Origin: Panulirus ornatus | Taxonomy: Eukaryota; Arthropoda; Malacostraca; Decapoda; Palinuridae | Length of the DNA stretch: 64,000 nt | Direction of reading: 5' to 3' | NCBI RefSeq assembly: GCF_036320965.1 | Contig: NC_092269.1 | Span: 26,201,510-26,265,509 of the forward strand | Shown here: positions 18,705 through 49,690 of the stretch, piece after piece | Layout of the letters: each line of letters begins with the position of its first letter | How positions within the stretch are numbered: position 1 is the stretch's first letter | Program-made: the position numbers and the translations under genes | Notes under the pieces: generated by a model | Seen by the model: only the letters and a program-made list of their open reading frames with translations | Databases searched by the model: none | What the model was told of the DNA's origin: nothing

Positions 18705-19715
18705 TTGTTTATGGATGGGGTTGTTAGGGAGGTAAATGCAAGAGTTTTGGAAAGAGGGGCAAGTATGAAGTCTGTTGGGGATGAGAGAGCTTGGGAAATG
18801 AGTCAGTTGTTGTTCGCTGATGATACAGCGCTGGTGGCTGATTCATGTGAGAAACTGCAGAAGCTGGTGACTGAGTTTGGTAAAGTGTGTGAAAGAAGAA
18901 AGTTAAGAGTAAATGTGAATAAGAGCAAGGTAATTAGGTACAGTAGGTTTGAGGGTCAAGTCAATTGGGAGGTAAGTTTGAATGAAGAAAAACTGGAGGA
19001 AGTAAAGTGTTTTAGATATCTGGCAGTGGATCTGGCAGCGGACTGAACCATGGAAGCGGAAGTGGATCATAGGGTGGGGGAGGGGGCGAAAATCCTGTGA
19101 GCCTTGAAGATTGTGTGGAAGTCGAGAACATTATCTCGGAAAGCAAAAATGGGTATGTTTGAAGGAATAGTGGTTCCAACAATGTTGTACGGTTGCGAGG
19201 CGTGGGCTATGGATAGAGTTGTGCGCAGGAGGATGGATGTGCTGGAAATGAAATGTTTGAGGACAATGTGTGGTGTGAGGTGGTTTGATCGAGTAAGTAA
19301 CGTAAGGGTAAGAGAGATGTGTGGAAATAAAAAGAGCGTGGTTGAGAGAGCAGAAGAGGGTGTTTTGAAATGGTTTGGGCACATGGAGAGAATGATTGAT
19401 GAAAGATTGACCAAGAGGATATATGTGTCGGAGGTGGAGGGAACGAGGAGAAGAGAGAGACCAAATTGGAGGTGGAAAGATGTAGTGAAAAAGATTTTTT
19501 GTGATCGGGGCCTGAACATGCAGGAGGGTGAAAGGCGGGCAAGGAATAGAGTGAATTGGATCGATGTGGTATACTGGGGTTGACGTGCTGTCAGTGGATT
19601 GAATCAGGGCATGTGAAGCGTCTGGGGTGAACCATGGAAAGCTGTATAGGTATGTATATTTGCGTGTGTGGACGTATGTATATACATGTGTATGGGGGTG
19701 GGTTGGGCCATTTCT
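18705..19715 (+). mobile_element. R10: RTE LINE 3' third, S subfamily
   Basis: 5'-truncated at (TA)n, starting [17 protein letters not shown]. The frame 18705-19046 holds [13 protein letters not shown] and [11 protein letters not shown], then a stop replaces the conserved Gly after AAD. Frame 19104-19583 holds [30 protein letters not shown] and an early stop (VVYWG-stop). The short 3' UTR ends at GGGCCATTTCTT, where RepA copy 4 begins, so its last 50 bp or so are missing. Confidence 0.92.
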
Positions 19716-28164
<8,449 letters not shown>

Positions 28165-28204
28165 CATATTTTGTATTTCATATCTATATCTATGTTTATG
28201 ATTT

Positions 28205-29243
28205 CATTTATTATACTTTGTCGCTGTCTCCCGCGTTAGAGAGGTAGCGCAAGGAAACAGACGAAAGAATGGCCCAACCCACACACATACACATGTATAT
28301 ACATACACGTCCACACACGCACATATACATACCTATAGATTTCAACATATACATATATATACATACACAGACATACTCATATATACACATGTACATAATT
28401 ACACTTGCTGCCTTTATTCAATTCCGTCGCCACCCCGCTACACATGAAATGATAACACCTTCCCCCCACACGCGCGTGAGGTAGCGCTATGAAAAGACAA
28501 CAAAGAGCACATTCGTTCACACTCAGTCTTTAGCAGTCATATATAATGCACCTAAACCAGAGCTCCCTTTCCACATCCAAGCCCCACAAAACCTTTCATG
28601 GTTTACCCCAGACGCTTCACATGCCCTGGTTCAATTCATTGACAGCACGTCGACCCCGATATACCGCCCCCTTCCAATTCACTCTATTCCTTGCACGCCT
28701 TTCACTCTCCTGTATGTTTAGGCTCCGATCGATCAAAATCTTTTTCACTCCATCCTTCCATCTCCAATTTGGTCTCCCTCCTCTCGTTCCCTCTACCTCT
28801 GACATATATATCCTCTTTGTCAATCTTTCCTCACTCATTCTCTCCATGTGACCAAACCATTTCAATACACCCTCTTCTGCTCTCTCAACCACACTCTTTT
28901 TATTACCACACAACTCTCTTACCCTTTCATCACTTATTCGATCAAACCACCTCACACCACATATTGTCCTCAAGCATCTCGTTTCCAGCACATCCACCCT
29001 CCTCCGCACAACCCACGCCTCACAACCATATAACATTGTTGGAACCACTATTCCTTCATACATATCCATTTTTGCTTTCCGAGATAATGTTTTCGCCTTC
29101 CACACATTCTTCAACGCTCCCACAACCTTCGCCCCCTCCCCCACCCCGTGACTCTTCCGCTTCCATGGTTCCATCCGCTGCCAAATCTACTCCCAGATAT
29201 CTAAAATACTTTACTTCCTCCAGTTTTTCTCCATTCAAACTTA

Positions 29244-29245
<2 letters not shown>
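28205..29245 (-). mobile_element. R14: RTE LINE 3' third, L subfamily
   Basis: 3' UTR 28213-28610. The minus-strand frame 28617-29174 covers the C-terminal domain (LYGCEAWVVRRRVDVLETR, with about 4 residues deleted before [19 protein letters not shown]; late stop after ELNQGM). Upstream sequence reads [17 protein letters not shown] in a shifted frame. The element is cut at SLNGEKLEE, where a (TC)n array starts. Confidence 0.9.

Positions 29246-29338
<93 letters not shown>
29246..29338. repeat. (TC)n microsatellite
   Basis: Pure TC run of about 93 bp at the 5' truncation point of R14. Confidence 0.98.
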
Positions 29339-29340
<2 letters not shown>

Positions 29341-29346
29341 GTATGT

Positions 29347-29353
<7 letters not shown>

Positions 29354-29437
<84 letters not shown>
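29354..29437. repeat. (TA)n microsatellite
   Basis: TA run following the TC array and a short GTATACATAC linker. It abuts the 3' end of R15. Confidence 0.98.
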
Positions 29438-29439
<2 letters not shown>

Positions 29440-30404
29440 GTCTCCCACGTTTGTGAGGTAGCGCAAGGAAACAGACGAAAGAAATGGCCCAACCCACCCC
29501 CATACACATGTATATACATACGTCCACACACGCAAATATACATACCTACACAGCTTTCCATGGTTTACCCCAGACGCTTCACATGCCCTGATTCAATCCA
29601 CTGACAGCACGTCAACTCCGGTATACCACATCGATCCAATTCACTCTATTCCTTGCCCTCCTTTCACCCTCCTGCATGTTCAGGCCTCGATCACACAAAA
29701 TCTTTTTCACTCCATCTTTCCACCTCCAATTTGGTCTCCCACTTCTCCTCGTTCCCTCCACCTCCGACACATATATCCTCTTGGTCAATCTTTCCTCACT
29801 CATTCTCTCAATATGCCCAAACCATTTCAAATCACCCTCTTCTGCTCTCTCAACCACGCTCTTTTTATTTCCACACATCTCTCTTACCCTTACGTTACTC
29901 ACTCGATCAAATCACCTCACACCACACATTGTCCTCAAACATCTCATTTCCAGCACATCCATCCTCCTGCGCACAACTCTATCCATAGCCCACGCCTCGC
30001 AACCATACAACATTGTTGGAACCACTATTCCTTCAAACATACCCATTTTTGCTTTCCGAGATAATGTTCTCGACTTCCACACATTCTTCAAGGCTCCCAG
30101 GATTTTCGCCCCCTCCCCCACCCTATGATCGACTTCCGCTTCCATGGTTCCATCCGCTGCCAGATCTACTCCCAGATATCTAAAACACTTTACTTCCTCC
30201 AGTTTTTCTCCATTCAAACTTACCTCCCAATTGACTTGACCCTCAACCCTACTGTACCTAATTACCTTGCTCTTATTCACATTTACTCTTAACTTTCTTC
30301 TTTCACACACTTTACCAAGCTCAGTCACCAGCTTCTGCAGTTTCTCACATGAATCAGCCACCAGCGATGTATCATCAGCGAACAACAACTGACTCACTTC
30401 CCAA
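29438..30404 (-). mobile_element. R15: RTE LINE 3' third, S subfamily
   Basis: Short 3' UTR lacking its last bases (starts ATGTCTCCCACGTTTGTGAGG). Minus-strand frames 29612-29902 and 29912-30397 carry LLFADDTSLVADS (Ala to Ser after DDT), [24 protein letters not shown] and [12 protein letters not shown] with the early stop. A stop replaces the codon at WFD-RVS (about 29905). The 5' end passes directly into single-copy DNA at ACTTCCCAAG/ACGTAAG, one of few 5' ends not at a microsatellite. Confidence 0.92.
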
Positions 30405-31247
30405 GACGTAAGATGTTTGGAAATGGTGAAGTGTAAGATATCATTAGACGCGCATCAAACAACAGAATCGCAGAGACAACTCAACATTATCCTCGTCACT
30501 ACTCACTGCGGTCCACCACCACATTAATTCTTGCCCCAGACAACAAGACGAACCGTATTTGGTTCGACACCAGGAACACTGCTTGAAACTTGAGACTGAA
30601 CTTGAATTGTATTTCCAGTGTTAGAATACATACAACAGTTTGGTCATAATATGAGAACACGTCGCATGTTGTTGTAACGATAAGCTGGGAGCTTCGGCTC
30701 CTCCCACCAGCACTGACCGACTAAAGACCCTTTATATCTGTCAAGTTTTGATGAGAGTGCCAACACACGTTAAGTTCTAGGCAGCGTTAGGTCATGATAG
30801 GTCATGTCAGGCCCAGACAGATCAGGTCAGGTCATCTCACCTTGATCCATAAAGTTATAACCCCTACAGCTCTTCAAACTGAAGTATCCAGTGTCATCTT
30901 TGGCTGGAAGAGACTGCAGGATATTGCAGAATTGAACGAACATGATCCATCGACACAACATTCAATAAGCTTCCTTCTATCGCTCTGCCACTGAGGGTGA
31001 ACGAGGTCACATCTGGTGTGACCTGAGCGTCCGTGCACACCTCGTACGTCTCCTGTCCCTCTCCTACACCTTCTTTCTCCCACCTTCCAAACGTACGAGC
31101 AAGTTCTCCCATGCAACATCATTATACCCCTCTTGATCCCGTTCAAATGCACCTTCCCCCCACAGAAGTTTAAGCCAGTGTGTGGAAATGTCAGTGACTC
31201 CTCGCTCGCCTCTGCCAAGGATTCTCCAGTCACCCATGTAATCCCTG
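30405..31247. other. Single-copy DNA with AGGTCA half-site cluster
   Basis: No gene recognised. Between 30789 and 30834 AGGTCA occurs four times on the plus strand: 30789 and 30799 (direct repeat with 4-bp spacer), 30824 and 30829 (overlapping by one base). At 31004-31024 there is a perfect 8-bp inverted repeat, AGGTCACA and TGTGACCT, with a 5-bp spacer. Confidence 0.5.
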
Positions 31248-31252
31248 ACACA

Positions 31253-31315
<63 letters not shown>
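31248..31315. repeat. (CA)n microsatellite
   Basis: About 65 bp of CA repeat. It gives Cys-Val open frames on the minus strand that are artefacts. Confidence 0.97.
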
Positions 31316-31318
<3 letters not shown>

Positions 31319-31401
31319 TTTACTGGCAGGTTCGAAACGCTTGTTCAGAAGCGTAAGATGTTCTCTGTCCTATATCATTTCATATATTGTGTTTCTTGAT
31401 A

Positions 31402-34068
<2,667 letters not shown>

Positions 34069-34471
34069 CACCCTTCTCACGAGGGGGGCCAGAAATCCTC
34101 CCCTCCTTGTATTCTTTTTTTTTCTATCTTTCTAAAATGGGAAACAGAAGAAGGAGTCACGCGGGGAGTGCTCATCCTCCTCGAAGGCTCAGATTGGGGT
34201 GCCTAAATGTGTGTGGATGTAACCAAGATGTGAAAAAAGGAGAGATAGGTAGTATGTTTGAAGAAAGGAACCTGGATGTTTTGGCTCTGAGTGAAACGAT
34301 GCTCAAGGGTAAAGGAGAAGAGTGGTTTGGGAATGTCTTGGGAGTAAAGTCAGGGGTTAGTGAGAGGACAAGAGCAAGGGAAGGAGTAGCAGTACTCCTG
34401 AAACAGGAGTTGTGGAAGTATGTGATAGAATGTAAGAAAGTAAATTCTCGATTAATATGGGTAAAACTGAA
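34069..34471 (+). mobile_element. R17: RTE LINE 5' end (5' UTR and endonuclease N terminus)
   Basis: The only clean view of the LINE's N terminus. 5' UTR 34069-34136 shares CCAGAAATCCTCCCCTCC with RepA. The likely start is ATG at 34137 (MGNRRRSHAG), because upstream codons correspond to the non-coding T tract. It encodes RLRLGCLN (catalytic Asn about residue 24), LDVLALSET (catalytic Glu about residue 53), then [10 protein letters not shown], where the assembly gap begins. With R19 and R11 this implies a protein of about 1,000 residues, the usual RTE size. Confidence 0.9.
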
Positions 34472-34571
34472 NNNNNNNNNNNNNNNNNNNNNNNNNNNNN
34501 NNNNNNNNNNNNNNNNNNNNNNNNNNNNNNNNNNNNNNNNNNNNNNNNNNNNNNNNNNNNNNNNNNNNNNN
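34472..34571. other. Assembly gap, 100 N
   Basis: Exactly 100 N, a conventional scaffold gap of unknown true length. Plus-strand R17 enters it and minus-strand R18 leaves it, so the join itself is unverified. Confidence 0.99.
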
Positions 34572-36919
<2,348 letters not shown>

Positions 36920-37835
36920 AAGTTATCATATGGACAAGACAGGAAGCCATTTGAAAGTTTTGTCGACAACAAAACTATAATGTGTATATTCTTTCATTGA
37001 TACACATGTTACAATTCTTTGTGTGTTCAGTAAGAAAAGACTAAATTATATTTATCTTGGTCACAGAGTTACAGTTTATGGCTGAATGAGTTCCACTCCA
37101 AACAATGCATTGGTTATAATTCTTTACATAATTGAAAAAAGTATTTCAATCGTGTCCCGTTCTTATACTAAATCTATGTTGCTTAAGTCTAACAGAGATC
37201 CCTACAAGTTTGCCCAGTATAAGACGTATCACAGCTTTTACAAGGCATTCTGTAAACACAGCTCGTAGAAGTTTCTAGCGATTTTCTTGATATATTCATA
37301 ATAGTAGTGTTATTGTTGAAGGTTACATTCACATCAAATGATTTAAGCTGGAGACTAAGGTAAAATCATCAAAAACTGGAAGTAATAGATTTTTGGTATC
37401 AAGGGGAGGTTTAAGGTTAACATATAAAAATGATTTCTTTACCAACTTAAGAGATTTATCAATGAAAGATCCAGGATACTTTAGCTTGGATTCAATGGAA
37501 TATATCTTCTCAAACTCTTCATCAATAAATTCTTGACTGCATGTACGTAATGCCCTAAGAAGCACCGGCTGGAATGATTAATTCTATCATGTTGAGCTGA
37601 GTAATAAAGAATCTAAGAACAAGCATGGGTGGGTTTTCTGAAGATAAACTTAAACATGTTTCCAATATGTATTTAAGAGACTTTTTGCTAATTTAAGTGT
37701 GTTGTATCATCACATAATACATCATTCATTTTTGACAAATATTCAACTTTGTTCATAATCACAATTGTGTTAGCCTTATCTGCCTTAGTTATATGTAGTT
37801 CATTATCTTTCTTCAGATTGTTAAAAGCAATGGTA
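36920..37835 (-). mobile_element. PLE-D: old, internally deleted Penelope-like element
   Basis: Minus-strand blocks in element order: start of the reverse transcriptase (about 37690-37830), reading KADKANTIVIMNKVEYLSKM, a Penelope RT hallmark; then a large loss of RT core; then the linker at 37329-37565 (LRALRTCSQEFIDEEFEKIY, KYPGSFIDKSL); then the GIY-YIG nuclease at about 37090-37310 (CVYRMPCKSCDTSYTGQTC, frameshift, VRLKQHRFSIRTG); and the C terminus with a CKQ-FP-LSI-like ending near 36925. Frameshifts and stops make it a relic, more diverged from PLE-A/B/C than they are from each other. Confidence 0.82.
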
Positions 37836-37879
37836 ATTTTTTTGGACAGTTTGGAGTGATAAGGCTGTAGTGACTATGA

Positions 37880-38760
37880 GGGAGTATTTAAGATGAAGGT
37901 GTACCAGATATGACCTTTTACGTGACCTATAAGGGTCACATCAAAAGTAGTGTTTTCGATAGTAAAGACGAAGTGAATTTGTCCAATGACTTTACCCACA
38001 AAGGACCAGGTAAGAGGCCAATGACGTGAAGGATGTATAGTAAATATGTACCGTAAAAATGTCTTGTGAAGATGAGGATGTAGTGAAGATAGGGTTGTTA
38101 TGAAGATCAAGGTTTAATGAAAATGACATTGGACCTGATGTAAAGGTCAATGGTGGAGGGTATGGTGAAGATGATGCAGTGAAATTGGACTGTAATATGT
38201 TCTCAAAGGGTCAGGTCAAAGGTTAGTGGATGCAAGTTCAGGGATAAGTATAATGTTTAGTGATGATAAAGATGAAGTGGGGATGATCTTTGAATTGAAA
38301 TTGACTGGTCAGGTCAAAGTCCAGTAGTGTCTAGAAGACAGTAAGCCGTAGTGAATACGGCTTTTGACTTGATCTGTAGTTAGTGAAAACCTGTTTCTTA
38401 TTTTCATTCTACTGATCTTAAGACAGATGTAAATGACATGATACATAAGCACCAGGTGACATGTATGTCCACTGTACTAGGGCTTTGCATTTCATCCAGT
38501 AGATAAGGTCACAGATGTTGAGGCAGTAGTGAAGACGGGAGCACAGAGATAGAAACGACCTTTGAGCAAACCCTTGCGTGTCATGTCAAAGGCCAGTAGT
38601 GTCGACAATACGGTAAAGATGAGCGTGTAGTTAAGAACACATTTGACGACCTGCACGGGTTAGGTCAAATGCCTGAGGTACTGATTACGAAGATGAAGGT
38701 GTAGTGAGGTTCGCTTTTGACTTTACCCACAGGGGCGAGCTGTGTAACCGTCCTGGCAAA
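37880..38760. repeat. Very degenerate tandem repeat, about 90-bp unit
   Basis: A loose unit (GATGAAGGTGTAGTGAAGA, then TTTGACCT, then AGGGTCAGGTCAAAGG, then CAGTAGTG) recurs near 37893, 38175, 38268, 38345, 38525, 38617 and 38693. Units differ widely in length and sequence, so the period is approximate. No gene is visible. Confidence 0.5.
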
Positions 38761-40050
38761 GAGATTCAGTCTGTCTTGTGTTATAACTGGCGCACCGTAG
38801 ATGAACGTCTTCACCCTCAACGCTACTCGTACTCGTATTTTGATGGCGGGGTGGATCAGGTACGTGTTCACAGTGTTATGACTCCATTTTGTGGACTTAA
38901 ATAACACCATGTGGCACCGACCTGAAAGACGAATGTATTGCGTATCCAACCCAAGATGTATCATGGGCACTGCAAGTGTAACATTTCGACTTGTATCATC
39001 ACTACCACTCCATCCACGAGACAACTAGGGTGTCAGCAGGTAAGTACAGCTTCCCCAAATTCAAATCCATTCAATATATTCCGAATCCATACGAAATATT
39101 TATGTACATTTCCAAAGGCTTATATCGGTATGCCCTTTAGAGACAATGGATTTGAAATTGGGGAAAATGAATGAATATAGAAGTAAATAACGTGCCCATA
39201 CGTGATTACCACATGAACATAAGATATATTTTCCTGTGGGTGAAGGAAAGAATTGCCAACGCACGAAAGATAGCTGAGCTGTTCCATATTTGGGGTTAAT
39301 GAGATATTCTCAAGCTGCCTTCAGGTCTTAACACCAGTGACAAGGAAGATTTATTCCGTCCCTAGAAAGAAGACAAATGATGATATTTCACTTTTAAAGT
39401 TAAGCCACAGGACAGGAGGAAGGGAGCACTGATGACCCACAATTTCTTCATGCAGGCAAACAGGAATATTTCCCTCGTTGTCAAGTGGTCATGATCCGTG
39501 CTGGAGGTTTGTAAAGCCTCACACGTAGACTGCACGGAAGCAGGATGTAAGAAATATATTCTCATGTAAATATTTGAAGAGCGCCTGTGTTAAAGGATTT
39601 GCCATGTAATAATTCAGGCAGAAATCTTTCACGTTTTACTGTGATCCTGTTATCATACTATTACCCAGGTTTGGAGCATGAGCCAGCGGTCATTCACCAG
39701 TATGCTAATATGGGGAGAAAATCTTGACAAATATCACCATAAATCTTACCTGAGGTGTCTTCTGGTGGCGCGTGAAGGACGCTGGAATGGAACAGTCAGC
39801 CAGGGGAAGGTGACGCTTGACGAAATCAAGAACCCTATAATTGTTCGCATAATCATCCGCTACGCTCTCTGTCTAGCGTTTATACTACGCTAAGCCTAGC
39901 GAACTATTCTTTACCAGCGAGCGCACGGTGCTCTGCAGCCTTGATTGTGAACCATAATAGCACCTCACCTACCTGCGGCAGCTGGCCTGCCTTACCATCT
40001 CACGTAATATTGTTCACGACTGCAGCGCCGGACGTATGCTCGTCTACCCT
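38761..40050. other. Single-copy intergenic DNA
   Basis: No recognisable coding, RNA or repeat feature. Short ORFs on both strands lack known motifs. Confidence 0.55.
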
Positions 40051-40190
40051 CAGCCACCACTGGCAGTGCTGGTGCCATCTGCCACCACTGGCAGCGCTGG
40101 TGCCATCTGCCAGAACTGGTTGTGCTGGTGTCATCTGCCACCACTGGCAGTGCTGCTGCCATCTACCACCACTGGTAGTAACAGCGGGTT
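40051..40190. repeat. 28-bp minisatellite, about 5 copies
   Basis: Unit GCCACCACTGGCAGTGCTGG plus TGCCATCT, with starts at 40053, 40081, 40109 and 40137 and a diverged fifth copy. Substitutions distinguish the units. Confidence 0.9.
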
Positions 40191-41817
<1,627 letters not shown>

Positions 41818-41882
<65 letters not shown>

Positions 41883-41892
41883 TTTTTTTTTA
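41818..41892. repeat. (TA)n followed by T tract
   Basis: TA run of about 60 bp, then a short T run that is the poly(A) of R19. Confidence 0.97.
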
Positions 41893-45490
<3,598 letters not shown>

Positions 45491-48026
45491 CTGAGTGCAG
45501 AATGGAATGAGGTGAGAGCAAAGGACGTAAGTGGAGTTGGGAAGGAATGGGAGGTATTTAGGGAAGCAGTTGCGCAAAAGATGCTAGTGGCATGAGAAGC
45601 GTGGGAGGTGGGCAGACTAGAAAGGGTAGTAAGTTGCGTGATGAAGAAGTAAGATTATTAGTGAAAGAGAGGAGAGAGGCATTTGGACGATTTTTGCAGG
45701 GAAATAATGCAAATGATGGGGAGATGTATAAAAGAAAGAGGCAGGAGGTCAAGAGAAAGTTGCAGGAGGTGAAAAAGAGGGCAAATGAGAGTTGGTGTGT
45801 GAGTATCATTGAATTCTAGGGAGAATGAAGAGATGTTTTGGAAGGAGGTAAATAAAGTGCGTAAGACAAGAGAACAAATGGGAACATCGGTGAAAAGGGC
45901 TAATGTTGAAGTAAGAACAAGTAATGGTAATGTGAGAAGAAGATGGAGTGAGCATTTTGAAGGTTTCTTAAATGTGTTAGATTTTAGAGCGGCAGATATA
46001 GGGTGTTTTGGTCGAGGTGGTGTGCGAAGTGAGAGGGTCAGGCAGAATGATTTGGTAAACAGAGAAGAGGTAGTAAAAGCTTTGCGGAAGATAAATGCCG
46101 GCAAGGCAGCGGGTTTGGATGGTATTGCATTGGAATTTATTAAAAAAAGGGGGTGACTGTGTTGTTGACTGGTTGGTGAGGATATTCAATGTATGTATGG
46201 CTCATGGTGAAGTGCCTGAGGATTGGCGGAATGCATGCATAGTGCCATTGTACAAAGGCAAAGGGGATAAAGGTGGGTTTTCAAATTACAGAGGTATACG
46301 TTTGTTGAGTATTCCTGGGAAATTACATGAGAGGGTATTGATTGAGGGGTGAAAGCATTTACAGAGCATCAGATAGGGGAAGAGCAGTGTGGTTTCAGAA
46401 GTGGTAGAGGATGTGTGGATCAGGTGTTTGCTTTGAAGAATGTATGTGACAAATACTTAGAAAAACAAATGGATTTGTATGTAGCATTTATGGATCTGAA
46501 GAAGGTATATGATACAGTTGATAGAGATGCTCTGTAGAAGGTGTTAAGAATATATGGTGTGGGAGGCAAGTTGTTAGAAGCGGTGAAAAGCTTTTATCAA
46601 GGATGTAAGGCATGTGCACGTGCAGGAAGAGAGGAAAGTGATTGGTTCTCAATGAATGTCGGTTTGCGGCAGGGGTGTGTGATGTTTCCATGGGTGTTTA
46701 ATTTGTTTATGGATAGAGTTGTTAGGGAGGTGAATGCAAGAGTTTTGGACTGAGGGGCAAGTATGCAGTCTGTTGTGGATGAGAGGGCTTGGGAAGTGAG
46801 TCAGTTGTCGTTCGCTGATGATACAGCGCTGGTGGATGAATCGGATGAGAAACTGCAGAAGCTGGTGACTGAGTTTGGTAAAGTGTGTGAAATAAGAAAG
46901 CTGAGAGTAAATGTGAATAAGAGCAAGGTTATTATGTACAGTAGAGTTGTAGGATGAGTCAGCTGGGAGGTAAGTTTGAAAAGAGAAAAACTGGAGGAAG
47001 TGAAGTGTTTTAGATATGTGGGAGTGGATTTGGCAGCGGATGGAACCATGGAAGCGGAAGTGAGTCATAGGGTGGGGGAGGGGGCGAAAGTTCTAAGGTG
47101 TTGAAAAATGTGTGAAGGCGAGAAAATGATCTCGGAAAGCAAAAATGGGTATGTTTGAAGGAATAGTGGTTCCAACAATGTTATATGGTTGCGGGGCGTG
47201 GTCTATAGATATGGTTATGCGGAGGAGGGTGGATGTGTTGGAAATGAGATGTTTGAGGACAACATGTGGTGTGAGGTTGTTTGATCGAGTAAGTAAAGAA
47301 AGGGTGAGAGAGATGTGTGGTACTAAGAAGAGTGTGGTTTAGAGAGTAGAAGAGTATTGAAATGGTTTGTCACATGGAGAGAATGAGTGAGGAAAGATTA
47401 AAAAAGAGGATATATGTGTCAGAGGTGGAGGGAACGAGGAGAAATAGGAGACCAAATTGGAGTTGGAAGGATGGAGTGAGAAAGATTTTGAGCGATCGGG
47501 GCTTGAACATGCAGGAGGGTGAAAGGAGTGCAAGGAATAGAGTAAATTGGAACGATGAGGTATACCGGGGTCGACGTGTTGTCAATGGACTGAGCCAGGG
47601 TATGTGAAGCTTCTGGGGTAAGCCATGGAAAGTTTTGTGTGGCCTAGATGTGGAAAGGGAGCTGTGGTTTCGGTGCATTATACATGACAGCTAGTGACTG
47701 GGTGTGAACAAATGTGGCCTTTGTCGTTCTTCCCTAGCGCTACCTAGCGCCCGTGCGGAAGGGCATGGGGGGGGGGGGGGAATAGCGGCGATGGGAATGA
47801 ATAAAGGCAGCAAGTACGAATTATGTACATGTGTATATATGTATATGTCTGTGTATGTATATGTATGTATACGTTGAAATGTATAGGTATGTATATGTGC
47901 GTGTGTGGACGTGTATATATATACATACATGTGTATGTGGGCGGGTTGAACCATTCTTTCGTCTGTTTCCTTGCGGTATCTCGCTAACACGGGAGACAGC
48001 GACAAATATAATGAATAAATGAATAA
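45491..48026 (+). mobile_element. R20b: RTE LINE 3' segment, L subfamily
   Basis: Begins at the linker (TEWNEVRAK) and runs to the tail. Decayed frames: 45592-45819 linker, 45809-46156 with KINAGKAAGLDG, 46095-46537 with NYRGIRLLSIPGKL and GFRSGRGCVDQVFAL, 46541-46753 with GLRQGCVMFPWVFN, 46763-46957 with [13 protein letters not shown], then the C-terminal domain to the late stop after GLSQGM at 47607. Long 3' UTR 47608-48008 with a G run at 47768-47782; it ends GACAAATATAATGAATAAATG and TA. Many indels: an older copy. Confidence 0.92.

Positions 48027-48082
<56 letters not shown>
48027..48082. repeat. (TA)n microsatellite
   Basis: TA run between the tail of R20b and the tail of R21. With 44770-44938 it brackets R20. 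Confidence 0.97.
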
Positions 48083-48090
<8 letters not shown>

Positions 48091-49690
48091 TTTGTTTATT
48101 TTGCTTAGTCGCTGTCTCCCGCGTTTGCGAGGTAGCGCAAGGAAACAGACGAAAGAAATGGCACAACCCACCCCCATACACAATGTACACACACACAAGC
48201 CCACACACGCAAATATACATACCTATACATCTCAATGTACACATATATATACACACACAGACACATACATATATACCCATTCACACAATTCACACTGTCT
48301 GCCCCTATTCATTCCCATCGCCACCTCGCCACACATGGAATACCATCCCACTCCCCCTCATGTGTGCGAGGTAGAACTAGGTAAAGACAACAAAGGCCCC
48401 ATTCGTTCACACTCAGTCTTCAGGTGTCACGCAATAATGCCCGAAACCACAGCTCCCTTTCCACATCCAGGCCCCACACAACTTTCCATGGTTTAACCCA
48501 GACGCTTCACATGTCCTTATTCAATCCACTGACAGCACGTCAACCCCGGTATACCACATCGATCCAATTCACTCTATTCCTTGCCCGCCTTTCACCCTCC
48601 TGCATGTTCAGGCCCCGATCACACAAAATCTTTTTCACTCCATCTTTCCACCTCCAATTTGGTCTCCCACTTCTCCTCGTTCCCTCCACCTCCGACACAT
48701 ACATCCTCTTGGTCAATCTTTCCTCACTCATTCTCTCCATGTGCCCAAACCATTTCAAAACACCCTCTTCTGCTCTCTCAACCACGCTCTTTTTATTTCC
48801 ACACATCTCTGTTACCCTTACATTACTCACTCGATCAAACCACCTCACACCACACATTGTCCTCAAACATCTCATTTCCAGCACATCCACCCTCTTGCGC
48901 ACAACTCTATCCATAGCCCACGCCTCGCAACCATACAACATTGTTGGAACCACTATTCCTTCAAACATGCCCATTTTTGCTTTTCGAGATAATGTTCTCG
49001 ACTTCCACACATTCTTCAAGGCTCCCAGGATTTTCGCCCCCTCCCCCACTCTATGATTCACTTCCGCTTCCATGGTTCCATCCGCTGCCAGATCCACTCC
49101 CAGATATCTAAAACACTTTACTTCCTCCAGTTTTCCTCCATTCAAACTTACCTCCCAATTGACTTGACCCTCAACCTTACTGTACCTAATAACCTTGCTC
49201 TTATTCACATTTACTCTTAACTTTCTTCTTTGACACACTTTACCAAACTCAGCCACCAGCTTCTGCAGTTTCTCACATGAATCAGCCACCAGCGCTGTAT
49301 CATCAGCGAACAACAACTGACTCACTTCCCAAGCTCTCTCATCCACAACAGACTTCATTCTTGCCCCTCTTTCCAAAACTCTTGCATTCACCTCCCTAAC
49401 AACCCCATCCATAAACAAATTAAACAACTATGGAGACATCACACACCCCTGCCGCAAACCTACATTCACTGAGAACCAATCACTTTCCTCTCTCCCTACA
49501 CGTACACATGCCTTACATCCTCGATAAAAACTTTTCACTGCTTCCAACAACTTGCCACCCACACCATATATTCTTAATACCTTCCACAGAGCATCTCTAT
49601 CAACTCTATCATATGCTTTCTCCAGGTCCATAAATGCTACATACAAATCCATTTGCTTTTCTAAGTATTTCTCACATACATTTTTCAAAG

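Noticed and set aside
30874..31311. 145-residue minus-strand ORF
   Set aside because: It starts in the (CA)n microsatellite (poly Cys-Val), has no recognised motif and is overlapped by other equal-sized frames.
31248..31315. Arthropod telomeric (TTAGG)n repeats
   Set aside because: I looked for TTAGG arrays in the simple repeats; none is present, only dinucleotide arrays.
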